Assembly (NCBI GenBank): GCA_029168955.1 | Contig: JAPDOI010000215.1 | Location: forward strand, 190,001-254,000 | Origin: Aplectana chamaeleonis | Taxonomy: Eukaryota > Nematoda > Chromadorea > Rhabditida > Cosmocercidae | Reading direction: 5' to 3' | DNA: 64,000 bases | The notes under the pieces: generated by a model | What the model was told of the DNA's origin: nothing | Database searches by the model: none | Seen by the model: only the letters and a program-made list of their open reading frames with translations | Made by a program: the position numbers and the translations under genes | Part shown: one piece after another, positions 32,247-43,394 of the stretch | How the letters are laid out: each line of letters starts with the position of its first letter | Position numbering within the stretch: the first letter of the stretch is position 1

Positions 32247-33480
32247 GATTGCGGACCTAGATCATATGTAGCATTTAGAGAGGACACTATGAATTCAGGT
32301 TTATGGCCCGGCAGGCTGGCGGACCCGTAAAACCAGATTGAACCTACCTGGTTGATGCCTCGATTCGAACTACTACATATACTCGCCAGGTTCGCGGGAA
32401 TATCGCGGCAGGTTCTATCGGAGCTAGGTCGCTTCCCAGCCAGAACCGAAAGATCAAAGGATCCTAGCCAAGGTACTGTCATTTTAAATCAACTGGGTAT
32501 GACATCATGTGACTTGCATTAGTCATATAGGGAAAATAATCCTGATATAGCCAGCCTATGTAGTAGTGTTCAAAGTCTTCAGCCTCTTTTAATGGCCCTC
32601 ACATTACCAAATACGTATGATTCATCTAATTGCGTAACATCTCCTGGATCTGAACATCTCAGCTCTTGTCGGTCAATAAAATACATAAAGACAGACGTAT
32701 ACAGCCCCGGCCACGTTTAAATGCACAAGAGTGGGAAGCACACTCTATGCGATATTGAATTTCAAAATGTCGATGAACAGACGAGGCAATAAAATGGAAT
32801 GATTGCTGAATGGAGCCTAATGTATCCGATCCCATGCTTATCCTCGATCTTGACCGACGTTCGTCCGCTGAACAAACACACAGACACACCAACATGCCCT
32901 CACAACGCACACTCACTAAGGCATGCTTTGCATCCCCTGGGTTTCAGAAAACCTCGCTGGGTAGTTTGCACGTATAAGGCAGTACATCAATGACCTGCGT
33001 TCAAATCTGTTTGACTGCCTCAGAAGTAGCCTCACAAGAGGAATAGTTCTAGGAAGAAAACGGAACATTTCTAGCCCAATGTCGTTCGCAAATTCATCTT
33101 AATCATCCCGCACTTGACTTCACTGAACGAATCAAAAGTGCTCACAGACGCAAATCCGACAACGGTGGTGGAAGGAGTACCTATTAAGGTCCTTCTGAAT
33201 GTGACGGCTCTGATGAAATTAGCCGCAAACCAGACGCGGACAATCCGCGAAGCTCGTGCTCGCGGCAAACCTACCGAGAACCTGTCTCGGGACGCGCACC
33301 TACTGCGAACACCTTGGCTCCGCGACCTTCTATTACGGAGCTCGCGGTGCTCAGACCTGCCCATGTCTGCAGCAGTGTGGTAAGCAACCCGGATAGTCCA
33401 CATTGCACGAATCTGGCAGTACATGTGAGCCTGCCACTAACTTTATAGTCTGATTGATGACGCATTTCAAGGAAAACCAC

Positions 33481-33972
33481 TTAAAGGCAATGTTCACGAT
33501 AATAAATGTGTTTCAGTTTTCACTAGGAATGGGTAGTGGAGGGGCACACTGTAACATTGACGTCGAAAGAACGCATGAAATGAGCCAGGAAAAGCTCCAA
33601 AAGAGCCCGAAGTTGCCACCTTGAGCGCAAGGCAAACCCCAAAAGCGCAAAACACTCCCACCGAAGTGAACAAATGAATGCTCGAGATCATGAGATGAGC
33701 GATGATTTCCAATCATGGCCCCGTTCTTCCCTTCATTCTCAATTTCTCTCTTTGCTCAGGTCAGCCGACATACATCGGCTGCAATAGATGGAAGTTACAA
33801 GCCTCGGAAAACTCGTCCACCACGTTTCCTTAGCTAAATTTTTGAGGGACCTTAACTCCGTTCCCAAAAGGTCTTGTACGATTTCAGAAACATCATTGGA
33901 ATTAGCATGGGGTGGTTTCCAAGATAGGCGGAAAAACACAAATACGATTTTTATTGTGAACATTGCCTTTAA
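33481..33972. mobile_element. TTAA MITE, ATGTTCACGAT ends
   Basis: Left TTAAAGGCAATGTTCACGAT, right TATTGTGAACATTGCCTTTAA. Closely related to 51118-51601 (shared GGGTAGTGGAGGG, CGAAAGAACGCATGAAA and ATGAATGCTCGAGATC). Confidence 0.9.
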
Positions 33973-34229
33973 GCGTTGTGCGAGTTGAACAAATTGAAGC
34001 ACCCTGCGTGGATGCACTTGCCACGAATAGTAACATCTGTGAGTTTCCCTTGCCCAGACCTACATATATCACAAAAAGTTGAAATATAAGCGGGAAACTC
34101 AAGGCGGCTGGTCCATGTGTGGCCGAGCCAACAGTCCGAAGCGTCGTGAAGCAGTGGTAGCGCAACGAGCCTCCCAGGCGTGACAGACAGTATGGTTTGA
34201 ATCCCCTTGTTTCCCAAATTTTTGAAAAT

Positions 34230-34510
34230 TATAGAACTTCCATATTTGCCCCAAAATCACAATTTGGATGTCGATTGTAACCCTATTGGTGTTTATCGGA
34301 TGGTTCCTCGTCACCATTCGCATGATCGCTTATTGAAAGTTGTTTTTCCTAGCTCATATTTCGCTAGTCGTGCTGTACGTGATGCTCCTCGTTTAAAATC
34401 ATTTCCTTTCAAGAAATGTATTTTTATTCGTGCTTCACTTTTGCGTGAAAAACGCGCACGGCTGAGTGCGGAAAGAATTGCTCATCGTAACAATTCACCC
34501 AAAACACGCT
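34230..34510 (+). pseudogene. fragment resembling non-LTR retrotransposon ORF1
   Basis: The frame reads LPYLPQNHNLDVDCNPIGVY, RLLKVVFPSSYFASRAVRDA, FIRASLLREKRARLSAERIA. RLLKVV.PSS...RAVRDAP is the kind of RRM-like core seen in ORF1 proteins of nematode non-LTR elements, recalled rather than searched. The frame then runs into the palindromic repeat at 34540. A CAAATTTTTGAAAATTATAG before it resembles a splice acceptor. Confidence 0.45.
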
Positions 34511-34539
34511 CCACCTCTAAGGCCTATGGTATATTTTGT

Positions 34540-34810
34540 CGCTGTAATGAGCGACAGGCATGCAATCTAACACAAATCGTGGCGGGACCCGCATCAGAGC
34601 AACGGCAACGGTCGTCGTACGAACAGATGTCTCGTGTGGGTCGCAGCGACGTGTCGCGGAGGGCTGACAGACTGCAACTGTGCCATAGCCTGTCCCTACC
34701 ACTGTCGCTGTCGCTGTGCAGAGCGACGCGACCTTGTGTCGCAAAAGTATACCATACCCCTAAAAGTATTAACGCCCCCCAATGCTCATTTCTGGATCGA
34801 ATGTTTGAGG
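34540..34810. mobile_element. relative of the 21430-21810 palindromic element
   Basis: It shares GCATGCAATCTA, GTGGCGGGACCCGC, CTGACA.ACTGCAA.TGTGCC and CACTGTCGCTGTCGCTGTGC with that element, then AAAAGTATACCATAC. One arm is shortened. Confidence 0.6.
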
Positions 34811-34849
34811 CCCTTCGCCCACCCGCCACGAAACGGTACCGCTTTTAAG

Positions 34850-35620
34850 GGAAGTGTTTCTATTGGTAAAGGCACCTGCGAAAACGACTAGTCTCGTTAG
34901 TATCTCGTGTGGCTCAATAGTAAAACTGCACAGCACTCTACCCCGAGCTGCAGGTTCCAAGAAGTTAAAAGCGTTTCCCAAGCTTCGCGAAAAGGCAAGA
35001 TTACCTATCAAACAGTTTTTCGGTGTTTCAAAGAATTTTCTCGGATTTCGCTCAAAAACTTGTATGTTTTTAGGGGTAGAGTTAGGTGGTGAACACGAAT
35101 CTGAAGTCCGTTTGTCGAAATTCTGAGGTTTATTGCAGGCTAAGGTAGGTACGATTTTATTTAGGGGGAAAACCTACCATAGTATTTCGAGAATTGATAA
35201 ACGGACGTTAAATTCGTATTCACCACCCAGAATAACCCCCGTATACAAATTTTGAGTCGAATCTGAGACTGACCAAACTACCGTATACCAAGCGTAATCT
35301 ACCGTAATGTGCCAAAAATTGATAAACGGACTCCAGATTCGTGTTTAGCACTCCAAATAACCCGAAGAAAAGAATTTTGAGCCATTTCTATCTTAGCGTT
35401 TAGTAAATCGTCAAAAATCCTATTTTGTGCTCAATTTTTTTCTCGATTGGAGGCTTTGAATGAATTTAGTCGAGAACTCTGGAAATCAACAGATATACTC
35501 CATATTCGTGATAAGCGCCCGAAATAAGACGCTTGGGAGAATTTTAAGTCAATTTCGGAACTTTTTTTCTCTAAAGTGCTTCCAGAACCCCTCTCCTTGG
35601 TCTAAATAAACGCCCAACCG
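34850..35620. repeat. element end plus degenerate about 120-bp units
   Basis: It begins TTAAGGGAAGTGTTTCTATT and matches the right arm of 36870-37938 in the opposite orientation (GAGCTGCAGGTTCCAAGAA, GCTTCGCGAAA). It continues as units built on AAACGGAC...GATTCGTGTTCA.CACCC.AATAACCCC...ACAA.TTTTGAGTC. The right end was not located. Confidence 0.6.
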
Positions 35621-35981
35621 AGAATCCGTACAGGTCCAAAGCGCTATCAGTCTGCGCAAAGTTAGGAAAATGTGCATTCACCCAATGTTTGCCCAGGAAG
35701 ATAGTTATGGGCGCTGAACCTAATTATGATGTCCGTTTCCGGATTTCCCAAAGACCAATGTGCGTTTTGGAAGGTACAGTAGGTACGGAAACCTTGCGAA
35801 AAACGCCTATAACTTTTTTTCATAGTGGTTTTACGCAGTTGCGAAAAACATAATCGGATTCTACGTTAAAAACGGGTGTAGAAAAGTGCATTTCATCTGG
35901 AATGACCCTGCTGACTAAAAGTAGTTCCCTTTTTAAGTATCAACACTAAAAGTAATTTTTACATATCCACCCTACTTGGAG

Positions 35982-36092
35982 TGCGCGACGACGATCCACG
36001 ACAGTCACTCGATGTGTGGAGTTCTCCAACTGCGATCGATTTTTGGCGTCAGCGAGTTTCGACGCTTCCGTCGTCATCTATTCGCGAGAAGT
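35982..36092 (+). CDS. ciao1: ciao1 exon a (WD repeat 2)
   Basis: It encodes ARRRSTTVTRCVEFSNCDRF then LASASFDASVVIYSRE. The acceptor CTTGGAG is weak, with an in-frame stop 27 nt upstream. The donor GT|GTGAGT gives phase 2, which fits exon b. A transposon begins just after the donor. Confidence 0.8.
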
Positions 36093-39000
36093 GTGAGTTA
36101 TACCCTGTCCCAAACGAGATGGCAAGCCTAGAGTCCAAAGAAGCAGCGCGCAGCCCTCTGCGTCTCTGACATTTTCGTATTTTAGCACGTTTTTTAGCTT
36201 TCTCACTTCATTTTTTTACATACTCCATTGCTCTTTTGCGTTCTTTTCTCTCGAAATGCTCGTGTTATTCACTCTCAATACACATTTTGTTCTTCACGTG
36301 GCAGGGAAAGTTTTTCAGGATATGAATAACAGGTCGGAGCGCACAGAGTCGTCTAACCCGTCGATTTCACCGTAAACTCTTTACAGCCGAGCTGTTTTGA
36401 CTTGTCTGAAGCCACTGTTTACCTTTAAAGTTTGGTTGCAGTCTCTATAGTGTCTCAGACAACTTTAACATCGGTCCAGATGCTTCAGGTCGCTGATGAT
36501 GTCAGAGACGCAGAGGACGGCGCGCTGCTTCTTTGGACTCTAGGCTTGCCATCTCATTTGGGACAGGGTATAGTTGCCTTCAAGTACTGAGTGAGCCGTC
36601 GACAGGAAGTCCATAGGCTCTAATCTCACAAACTGTTTTTTGTTGACAACTAAAGCGAGGCGTTTCTTCCGAAGGACATGTGAAGTGCCTTGAGGGGCAC
36701 GCTTCTCGACTACGTGTTTGCGTCCCAACAACAATAGGAGATAAGCAGGTGGACGACAGATAGAGCTTTTGATGCGATATGCATGTTTTTCGGGTCCTAG
36801 AGCCTAGTTTTGGATGTCAGCAGGAAGTGGTTAGCGATGTGACAATCAATAGGTCTTTTGTCAATAGCTGAAAAGGGAAGTGTTCATTGCGGCAAACACA
36901 TCTGCAAAAATGACTCGTAGTGTTAGGATCTCTGAGGCCTCAGTAGTAAAACTGCGCAGTATTCCGCCCGAGCTGCTGGTTCCAAGAAGTTACAAGTCTA
37001 AAACCCGACGTCTCAACTTTTTTGTGCTTTTGCACCTTCCAGAGCGCGCATTAGTCCTTCTAAGATTTCATAAACGCACCTCATATCGTGTTCAGCATCC
37101 AAAACCAACGCTCCCTGAGCAAAGTTTGCTTGAAATCACATTTCTCGAACTTTGTAACGACTGATAGCGTTCTGGACTTTTACGGATTCTCGTAGGGCGT
37201 TTGTTTATTTTAGTCAGAAGGCTCTGTAAGCGTTGTAGAAAAATGTTCCAAGTTTGACGTAAAATCCTACCACGTGGGTTATTTGGGACGCTGTTCACGA
37301 ATCTGATGGTTAACTATCGATTTTCCAAAGCTTTCGACTAAATTCGTTCAAAGCCTCTAGTTGAGGGAAAATTTGAGAGCAAATATGATTTTTGACGATT
37401 TTCTGAACGCTTCGATAGGGATGGCTCAAAATGTCTCCTTATGGATTGTTTGGAGTTCTAAACACGAACCTGGAGTCCGTTTATCGATTTTTGGCAGGTT
37501 ACGGTGGGTGTGCGGTAGTTTGGTTAAAGTCTCAAAATTTGTATACGGGGGTTATCAGGGGTGGTGGATACAAATTTAGCTTCCGTTGTTGATTTTCAAA
37601 ACACTAAGGTAGGTTTTTGCCCTCTAAATTACATGTTACCTACCGTAATCAATCGTAAACCTCAGAATTTTGACAAACGGTCTCCAGATTCGTGCTCACC
37701 ACCCTAGATTACCCCTACATACAATACATACAAGTTTTGAGCAGGATCCGAGGAAATTTTTTCAAAACACTTGAAAAATATCTAATGGGCCTTTCGCGAA
37801 GCTTTAAAAACGCCTATATATTCTTGGAACCTGCAGCTCGGGGCGGGATACTGCGTAGTTTTACTACTGAAGGACAAAATATACTAGCAATACTAGTCGT
37901 TTTCGCAGATGCGTTTACCACTATCAACACTTCCTTTGGCAGTATGTCTAAGTAGAGTGACTATTTTCCTTGATAATCTGTCCTATAGGATAGCCTTCAT
38001 ATTTAGTGGCGAGTTTATGGAGTCGAACAAGTTGGAGGGACACGAAAGTGAGGTAATGGCTCACACCATGTCAAGTCATCCTTCAAAGGAGATGAGGCTT
38101 CGCTCAGGTTGCGGTCAGCATTGTTTTTTTCGATGTGTTGCTTGAGTTTGTGCTCATCTTGAGCTAGTCGATAAGGAGTAATTTGATAGAGGATAAGTAT
38201 CAGGTTGTAGCGATAATTTCTCGCTATCCGACTATCAAATTTTCAAAACCTTCGCCGGTTTTATTGTGGTCAAGCGTGGCATGCTGCTCGAAAGCGTCAT
38301 TTATTATCTATTAAATGTTTCTTGCCATCTGAAGAAAAATTATGTTTTTTTATCAATTATGAGCTGAGATTCAGTGGAAATCCCCCACAGTGAACATAAT
38401 CGAGTGCATCTATTCCTTTTGAGGCATGCCATCAATGCTGCCAAAATTGACGGGATAGTTGAACCTTAACTAGGGACTGCTTTAAACTTCACGTGGCGAT
38501 TTGAAAAACCATGTTGTCCTTGCTGTAGGTCTGTGACAGTACAAAAATGACCCGTGCTTGAAATTCCCTAAATTGCTGCGGGGATTTAAAAAAAGGCATT
38601 TTCATTGCTCCACAAAAAGGTAAGGGTACCGGGGAATTTTCGGGGTGTTCAGAAAAGAACATCTTGGATTCGGCTCAAAACTTTCAACTGAATATCATTT
38701 AGAGCGCTTAACCCGAATCTGGGGTCTACTTCTTGCCAGATATAGGGCCACTGCATGTTACGGAAGGCATAATGTCTTTTTTACAGGCGTCACTTACCTT
38801 AAAGTTGTGAAACTCAGAAAATGGACCTTAAATTCGTGTTCAGCGTTCAAAATAACACCCACATTGGAATTGCGAGTCAAATTGAGACTTTGACCGAGCT
38901 ACCGTATACCCACCGTAACCTACCGTAATTTATTTTAAACGGGTGGTGGCAGATTCGTGATAGGCAGCCCGAACAGCCCCTATGTACAAGTTTTGAAGCG

Positions 39001-39837
39001 ATTTTGCCGTATAATTCTCGAACGCGTCACAAGTCGCGTTTTTCCAGCAAAATTTCCCCATTTTGAAGCTTCAGACCAAATCAGATGGAAATTTTCAAAT
39101 ATTGACAAACGGGACTCGGATTCGTAATCAGGACCCAAAACAACCCCTGAAACAAGTTTTCAGCCCAATCTGACAATTTTTAGAGCGCCCTAAAAATTGT
39201 CATTTGTGTACCGTTCTCTGTTGGCTATGGAATTGTCCTATTTTGGAAATCTTCTGTGAACCTGAGGGATTTAGAGGATTGATAAAAGTCCACGGGAAAT
39301 ATAAGGTGAGCCCCAGTTAGAGTCGCTCCGCCGGCGATGACCATGACCCTCTCGCATAATATAGGACGATTTTTAGTTGCTGGTATCGTGCAGCTATGAC
39401 TACTCAATGGTATTCTACAAATTTGACGGTGAAGAGTGGATTACGCAGCAAAAAATCCCTGAGGTATAAACTTTTTCACGCATTACTGCTCAGTTAATTT
39501 CCCTAATCAGGCGACCATCGTCGTATATTAAGGTTCATGACGGAACTGTGTGGTGTGCAGCTTTTCATTGTGACGGCTGTCGTTTGGTAACTGTTGGAGA
39601 GGATCGTGTTGTTCAGTTTTCCAGTATATTCCAATATTTTTTGCAATAGAATAGATATGTATGTATTTCTCACGTTCAGTTGTGGCGGAGGGAGTGTCCT
39701 GATAAGCCTGCCGTCAACGATAAGTGGCGATCTGTAGCGAAATATGTGGTTGAGGAGACGGGATTGCCATTGTATTCACTTTCATGGCATATGACAACTG
39801 GCTTGATCGCGACTGGAGGCGGCGATGGAATGATACG
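35982..39837 (+). CDS. ciao1: CIAO1-like WD40 protein (cytosolic Fe-S assembly), incomplete
   Basis: Five exons: 35982-36092, 38007-38052, 39377-39463, 39511-39616 and 39680-39837. In order they read TVTRCVEFSNCDRFLASASF; EFMESNKLEGHESE; LLVSCSYDYSMVFYKFDGEE; HDGTVWCAAFHCDGCRLVTV; LYSLSWHMTTGLIATGGGDG. Each aligns to successive blades of the CIAO1/Cia1 beta-propeller ([59 protein letters not shown]). CIAO1 is the scaffold of the targeting complex that hands 4Fe-4S clusters to cytosolic and nuclear proteins. Not found: the first blade, about 55 residues between the second and third exons, and the end. The 39463/39511 junction is off by one base and 39616/39680 lacks an ideal donor. It is either an intact gene with unusual junctions or a damaged one. 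Confidence 0.8.
36101..36570. mobile_element. 470-bp TA-flanked MITE inside the ciao1 intron, beside the donor
   Basis: TACCCTGTCCCAAACGAGAT at the left is mirrored by ATCTCATTTGGGACAGGGTA at the right, with TA on each side. The arms continue through GGCAAGCCTAGAGTCCAAAG and GAAGCAGCGCGC. TA duplication suggests mobilisation by a Tc1/mariner enzyme. Relatives lie at 41278-41719 and (one end) 42759-42850. Confidence 0.9.
36870..37938. mobile_element. 1.07-kb fold-back element in the ciao1 intron
   Basis: GGGAAGTGTTCATTGCGG is mirrored by ACTATCAACACTTCCTTTGG. The arms pair through CAAACACATCTGCAAAAATGAC, CAGTAGTAAAACTGCGCAGT and GAGCTGCTGGTTCCAAGAA. The inner part contains the same degenerate units as 34850-35620. 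Confidence 0.8.
38007..38052 (+). CDS. ciao1: ciao1 exon b (LEGHESEV)
   Basis: A 46-nt exon encoding GEFMESNKLEGHESE, with acceptor CATATTTAG and donor GAG|[14 protein letters not shown] at this place is characteristic of CIAO1. Phase agrees with exon a. Confidence 0.78.
38053..39376. other. ciao1 gap: expected WD exon not found
   Basis: About 165 coding bases (WD repeats 3-4) should fall here in phase 0. Instead I read a repeat shared with 55510-55650 (CATGTTGTCCTTGCTGTAGG), then units of the GATTCGTGTTCAGC family (38640-39180). A weak string RCVA, stop, VCAHLELV at 38140-38178 is faintly WD-like but not convincing. Confidence 0.45.
39377..39463 (+). CDS. ciao1: ciao1 exon c (WD repeat 5)
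   Basis: It encodes LLVSCSYDYSMVFYKFDGEE then WITQQKIPE. The acceptor is GATTTTTAG and the donor GAG|GTATAA, both phase 0. Confidence 0.85.
39511..39616 (+). CDS. ciao1: ciao1 exon d (WD repeat)
   Basis: Read from its second base, it gives RPSSYIKVHDGTVWCAAFHC then DGCRLVTVGEDRVVQ. Acceptor CCCTAATCAG gives a typical 47-nt intron but one base too many for the frame; AG at 39493 keeps frame with a 30-nt intron. The 3' boundary is uncertain (39607-39623). Confidence 0.8.
39680..39837 (+). CDS. ciao1: ciao1 exon e (WD repeat)
   Basis: It encodes LWRRECPDKPAVNDKWRSVA then KYVVEETGLPLYSLSWHMTT and GLIATGGGDGMI. The acceptor is CACGTTCAG and the donor CG|GTAAGC, phase 2. The following exon was not identified. 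Confidence 0.85.
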
Positions 39838-40199
39838 GTAAGCGTTGTGCTAGGTATCTCTGAATTTCCTAATGAGTTTATAGTTTCGAGAAAACTTGTT
39901 TTTTTTTCCAAGAGGGGCATAGTCTCTCTTAATATGCATCAAATACAAATCGATTGTGTTGGATCAGGGGTCGTTTTTACTCCTACCGCCGAGAATTGCG
40001 GCAAAGTGCAGTACTATGAAGACAGGGTACGGCGCGCGGTGTGGATATTCACATGGGGGATCAAGCTGCGCAGGGTTGGAGGGGGAGGCGGGTCTGAACT
40101 TCGCCGGGAGACCATTCTAAATGGGGGTGTACATTTTTAGAAGTCATTCTTATGAAGAATCCGCTTATACCGCCGAATTTTCATGAAATCGTGTTGTAA

Positions 40200-40756
40200 T
40201 TAAAGGCAGTGGTCGCGATCAAATATGCTTGTCGTCTTTTCCTCTCTAAACCCTTTTCTGGGTCTTGAGTAGTAGGACCTATAAGAAAAAATCGCGAAAA
40301 AAACTACTTTTTTGGGTCAAATTTTAAGCCTGAACTTTCTTGTCTTTTGATGGTGGACGAGCCCACTCCACATCATCGGCATCGGTGACCTCTTATATCA
40401 AGAACATCAGTTGGCTTGAAATTGAATTTCAATCAATGAAGCTTTGGATTTATGTGCACATCTAGTCAAAAACATTGACTGAAGTGATGCTTTCATTTTT
40501 CAACTGTTTTTCTTCGTTAAATTTGCATTTATTTCGTCCTCTGAATGTCGATGATTTTTGACTGCTTGGCATGAGACGGCGATCTTTTTCGTCATTGCTG
40601 TGCACGTGTGCACGAAACAGCTTCTTTGGGCCCTAAAAACTCTAATTCTAGCCCGTTTTTCACCGCTCTACCTTCATAGTTTTTCAGCTGTTTTTGATCT
40701 GAGCTGATTTTTGTAGTTTTTTCTATAACGTTTTTCATCGTGACCACAGCCTTTAA
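40200..40756. mobile_element. TTAA MITE, GTGGTCGCGAT ends
   Basis: Left TTAAAGGCAGTGGTCGCGAT, right TCGTGACCACAGCCTTTAA. Same subfamily and orientation as 20314-20868, with high similarity throughout. Confidence 0.93.
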
Positions 40757-40934
40757 GTTAGTGTAAAGATCAAAATCATGACAAGGTTTTCTAAAGGTTG
40801 ACAATGAATTTTACAATAGAAAATAGATCAAACTCCCTGGGGGGTCTGAGAAAATCACCGAAAGTATTTTACTTATTAAAGCTTCTCGGGGGGTAGGTCT
40901 GAGTACAATTGGCCTTGTCCACACCTCGTGCCGT

Positions 40935-41158
40935 AAAGGGCCGTTTATAGCTCCGTCGCCGAGCGGCGCGGCGAGGTGTGCTGCTATATCATTGACCTTG
41001 CTGCGCCGCCTGATCAATACCTAGAAATTCTTCTCGCTGCGCCGCTTGTCGGCAGAAGTACAAACGACGCCTTATATTGATCGTGCCGCGCCGCTTGTCA
41101 ATAGCATAGAATTGCAACCTCTGCTCTGCTCGGTGGCGGAATATTAAACGACCTCTTA
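40935..41158. mobile_element. GC-rich decayed element
   Basis: AAAGGGCCGTTTATAGCTCC, GTCGCCGAGCGGCGCGGCGA at the left; CTCGGTGGCGGAATATTAAACGACCTCTT at the right. Internal copies of GACCTTGCTGCGCCGC.TG and GATCGTGCCGCGCCGCTTG. A relative lies at 27360-27500. Confidence 0.5.
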
Positions 41159-41277
41159 TGTGGAACTATAAAAATTTTTGCACAGCCTAGATATATACAG
41201 TTTCTGGCTCGATTTCCCATGTTTACGTACCAATAAATTGGGTGGAACCACGGTCGGTTGGCCAGTTGTGACGGGGT

Positions 41278-41719
41278 AAACCCTGCTCCAAACGAGAAGG
41301 CAAGCGAAGAGTTTAAAGAAGCAGCGCTCCCTCTGCGTCTCTGATATTTTTGGATTACGGTAAGACGTCGCGTACGTAAATCACGCAGCATGTCTTACCC
41401 TGGTCCAGAAACAGAATTCAAAGAGTTTTCCACGTTCTCATTTCTTTTTTCTCATACTTCATCATTCTTTTGCGTTTTTTCTCGCTCAAAATGCTCATGA
41501 TACTCACTCTCGATGCAGATACTCTTCTTCACGTGGCAGTTAAAGTGTTCCACAACGTGAGAACGTAAAAAACTCGTTCAATTATGTTTTCGGATTATGG
41601 TAAGACATGTTGCGCGATTTGCGTACGCGACGTATTACCACAATCCAAAAATGCAAGAGACGTAGAGGGAACGCTGCTTCTTCGAACTCTTCGCTTGCCC
41701 TCTCATTTGGGACAGGGTA
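41278..41719. mobile_element. TA-type MITE related to 36101-36570
   Basis: AAACCCTGCTCCAAACGAGA and TCTCATTTGGGACAGGGTA are its ends; GAAGCAGCGCTCCCTCTGCG and its mirror are inner arms. It contains smaller palindromes around GACGTCGCGTACG. Confidence 0.8.
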
Positions 41720-42671
41720 CACCCTATTCTCAACCTTTCCTTTACGCCAACGTCAGAATCAAGCGCCGTTGTGTACTTCACAAAAGTTTGTCCAAAAATC
41801 ACAACTCTCAGTGGGGATCTTTACAATTGCGGCCCAAAAAAAAGAAAATGCGGGGAGGGGATAGTAAAAGTTTCAAGATTCTGATTTCCAACAGGAGAGG
41901 ATCGTAGTTTCGCTGAGGTCTTTGGTCCACTTGAGCATGGGCGACGGGCCCAAGCTTGCCAGATTCGCTAAAATTAGGGCAGTTGAGCCTTCCGCCAGGT
42001 AGATTACGTCAGGTTTATGATCAATTGGGAGCAATTTGTAGGTTTAGTGGTTTGCTTTCAAAATGAGATCCTGTCTTCATCTATTAGGGTGAGACGGTTA
42101 CTGTTCCGCGGAACAAAGGGAATGTATTGAATTCCTGAAAAGCTTAAATGTGAGTCGGGGGGGGGGGGGCGTAAAAATCCTGAGCTAAAACTGGAAAGCG
42201 TTTCCTGACTGTTACAGCTTGGAGTGTGAAGAGCTAATTACGAAAAAAATGCAGAAAATCGAAAAAGAACTTTTTTTCCCGAAATCCAAAATTATGAGCT
42301 TGACAATTGTCAAAAAAAGTCTGCATTGGAAGGACGTAGAAACTATCGTGAGTTCTCAAAAATTGTTATAACTTTGTCCAGTCCAAGAAGGAGAACGGCC
42401 TACTTGACGCAGGCGGCTGTTCACCCAAGCTGTTTTGACGAACTTACGTCCAAGCTGTTCAATTCAGGATCCTTCGAGTTGAAGGAAATGAGGAAAGCGA
42501 ACATATTGAACAGAAAACTGTGTTGGACACGAATTCTAATGAGGTGGGTGCAGTTCATTCATTGATGTTGGCCTTGTTTCCCTCTTTGGGCTCCAATGGG
42601 CAGAAAGTTTTTACTCCCAATTTCGTGAACGGGAGATACCGCTGGCACAAATGATTTTGGTACTTTGCGTT

Positions 42672-42737
42672 TGCCATTTAAGGTTGGCGCAAACTCGGTG
42701 TCATGTGTCATAACATACGTGCACCGAGTTTGCGCTA
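42672..42737. repeat. 60-nt hairpin, GCAAACTCGGTG stem
   Basis: AAGGTTGGCGCAAACTCGGTG pairs with CACCGAGTTTGCGCTAATTT across about 25 nt. A half copy of the TA-type MITE begins 20 bp to its right (TATACCCTGCCCCAAATGAG). Confidence 0.75.
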
Positions 42738-43394
42738 ATTTAAATAGGGAACGCAGCGTATACCCTGCCCCAAATGAGATGGCAAGCGTAGAGTCCAAAG
42801 AAGCAGCCCGCCGCCCTCTGCGTCTCTGACATTTTCGTATTTTCGGACGTCGCGTACGCAATTACGTAGCATACCCTTCTACGATATCGTCAATCTCTCG
42901 AAGGAGGAGCCGCGATGCTGTTATGACAGCTTTATTATAAGATTCAAGTTGATGTTTTTGAGAAAACAGTGGTAGAAATGGAGAAAGAGCCGCTCTGCTG
43001 CTAAGATAGCAAGGTAATATGTAGCTGCATCGCGGCTTCCTTCTTCTTCTTCTTGTCGGCCACATCAGCGCTTCTACTCATAGGCGTAAAAAGGTAGCCA
43101 CACCGCACGCGTTGTTCCACATATTCATAACTGTTAGAGAAGTCAGCCTTACAGGACGTGAAAATAAATGAAATGAATCGTGCCCTGGGTTGTGGCAGTC
43201 GCGACATTCGTCAGGAGATCGACGAATCGATCTTATTCACGAAGGCCTTGAGGTGCGAGGAGTGTCCACAACGTAGACTTGCCAGGATGACGCGTGTATG
43301 TCTGGGTAGGTCCATTTTGCTGCCATCGATCGGGGGGGGGGGGCACGTCACCAAGAATGAGATTCAGGGGAGCACTGGAAAGGTATTCTGTGTG

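Noticed and set aside
33071..33424. Possible coding exon (open on both strands, CpG-rich)
   Set aside because: Neither translation could be assigned and no splice sites favour a strand; not strong enough to list as a gene.
34207..34848. Single 213-residue protein
   Set aside because: Only the first part (to about 34510) looks protein-derived; the remainder translates a palindromic transposon.
38120..38180. RCVA, stop, VCAHLELV as the missing ciao1 exon
   Set aside because: The match to VKSVAWAPSGNLLA is too short, includes a stop and is followed by more stops.
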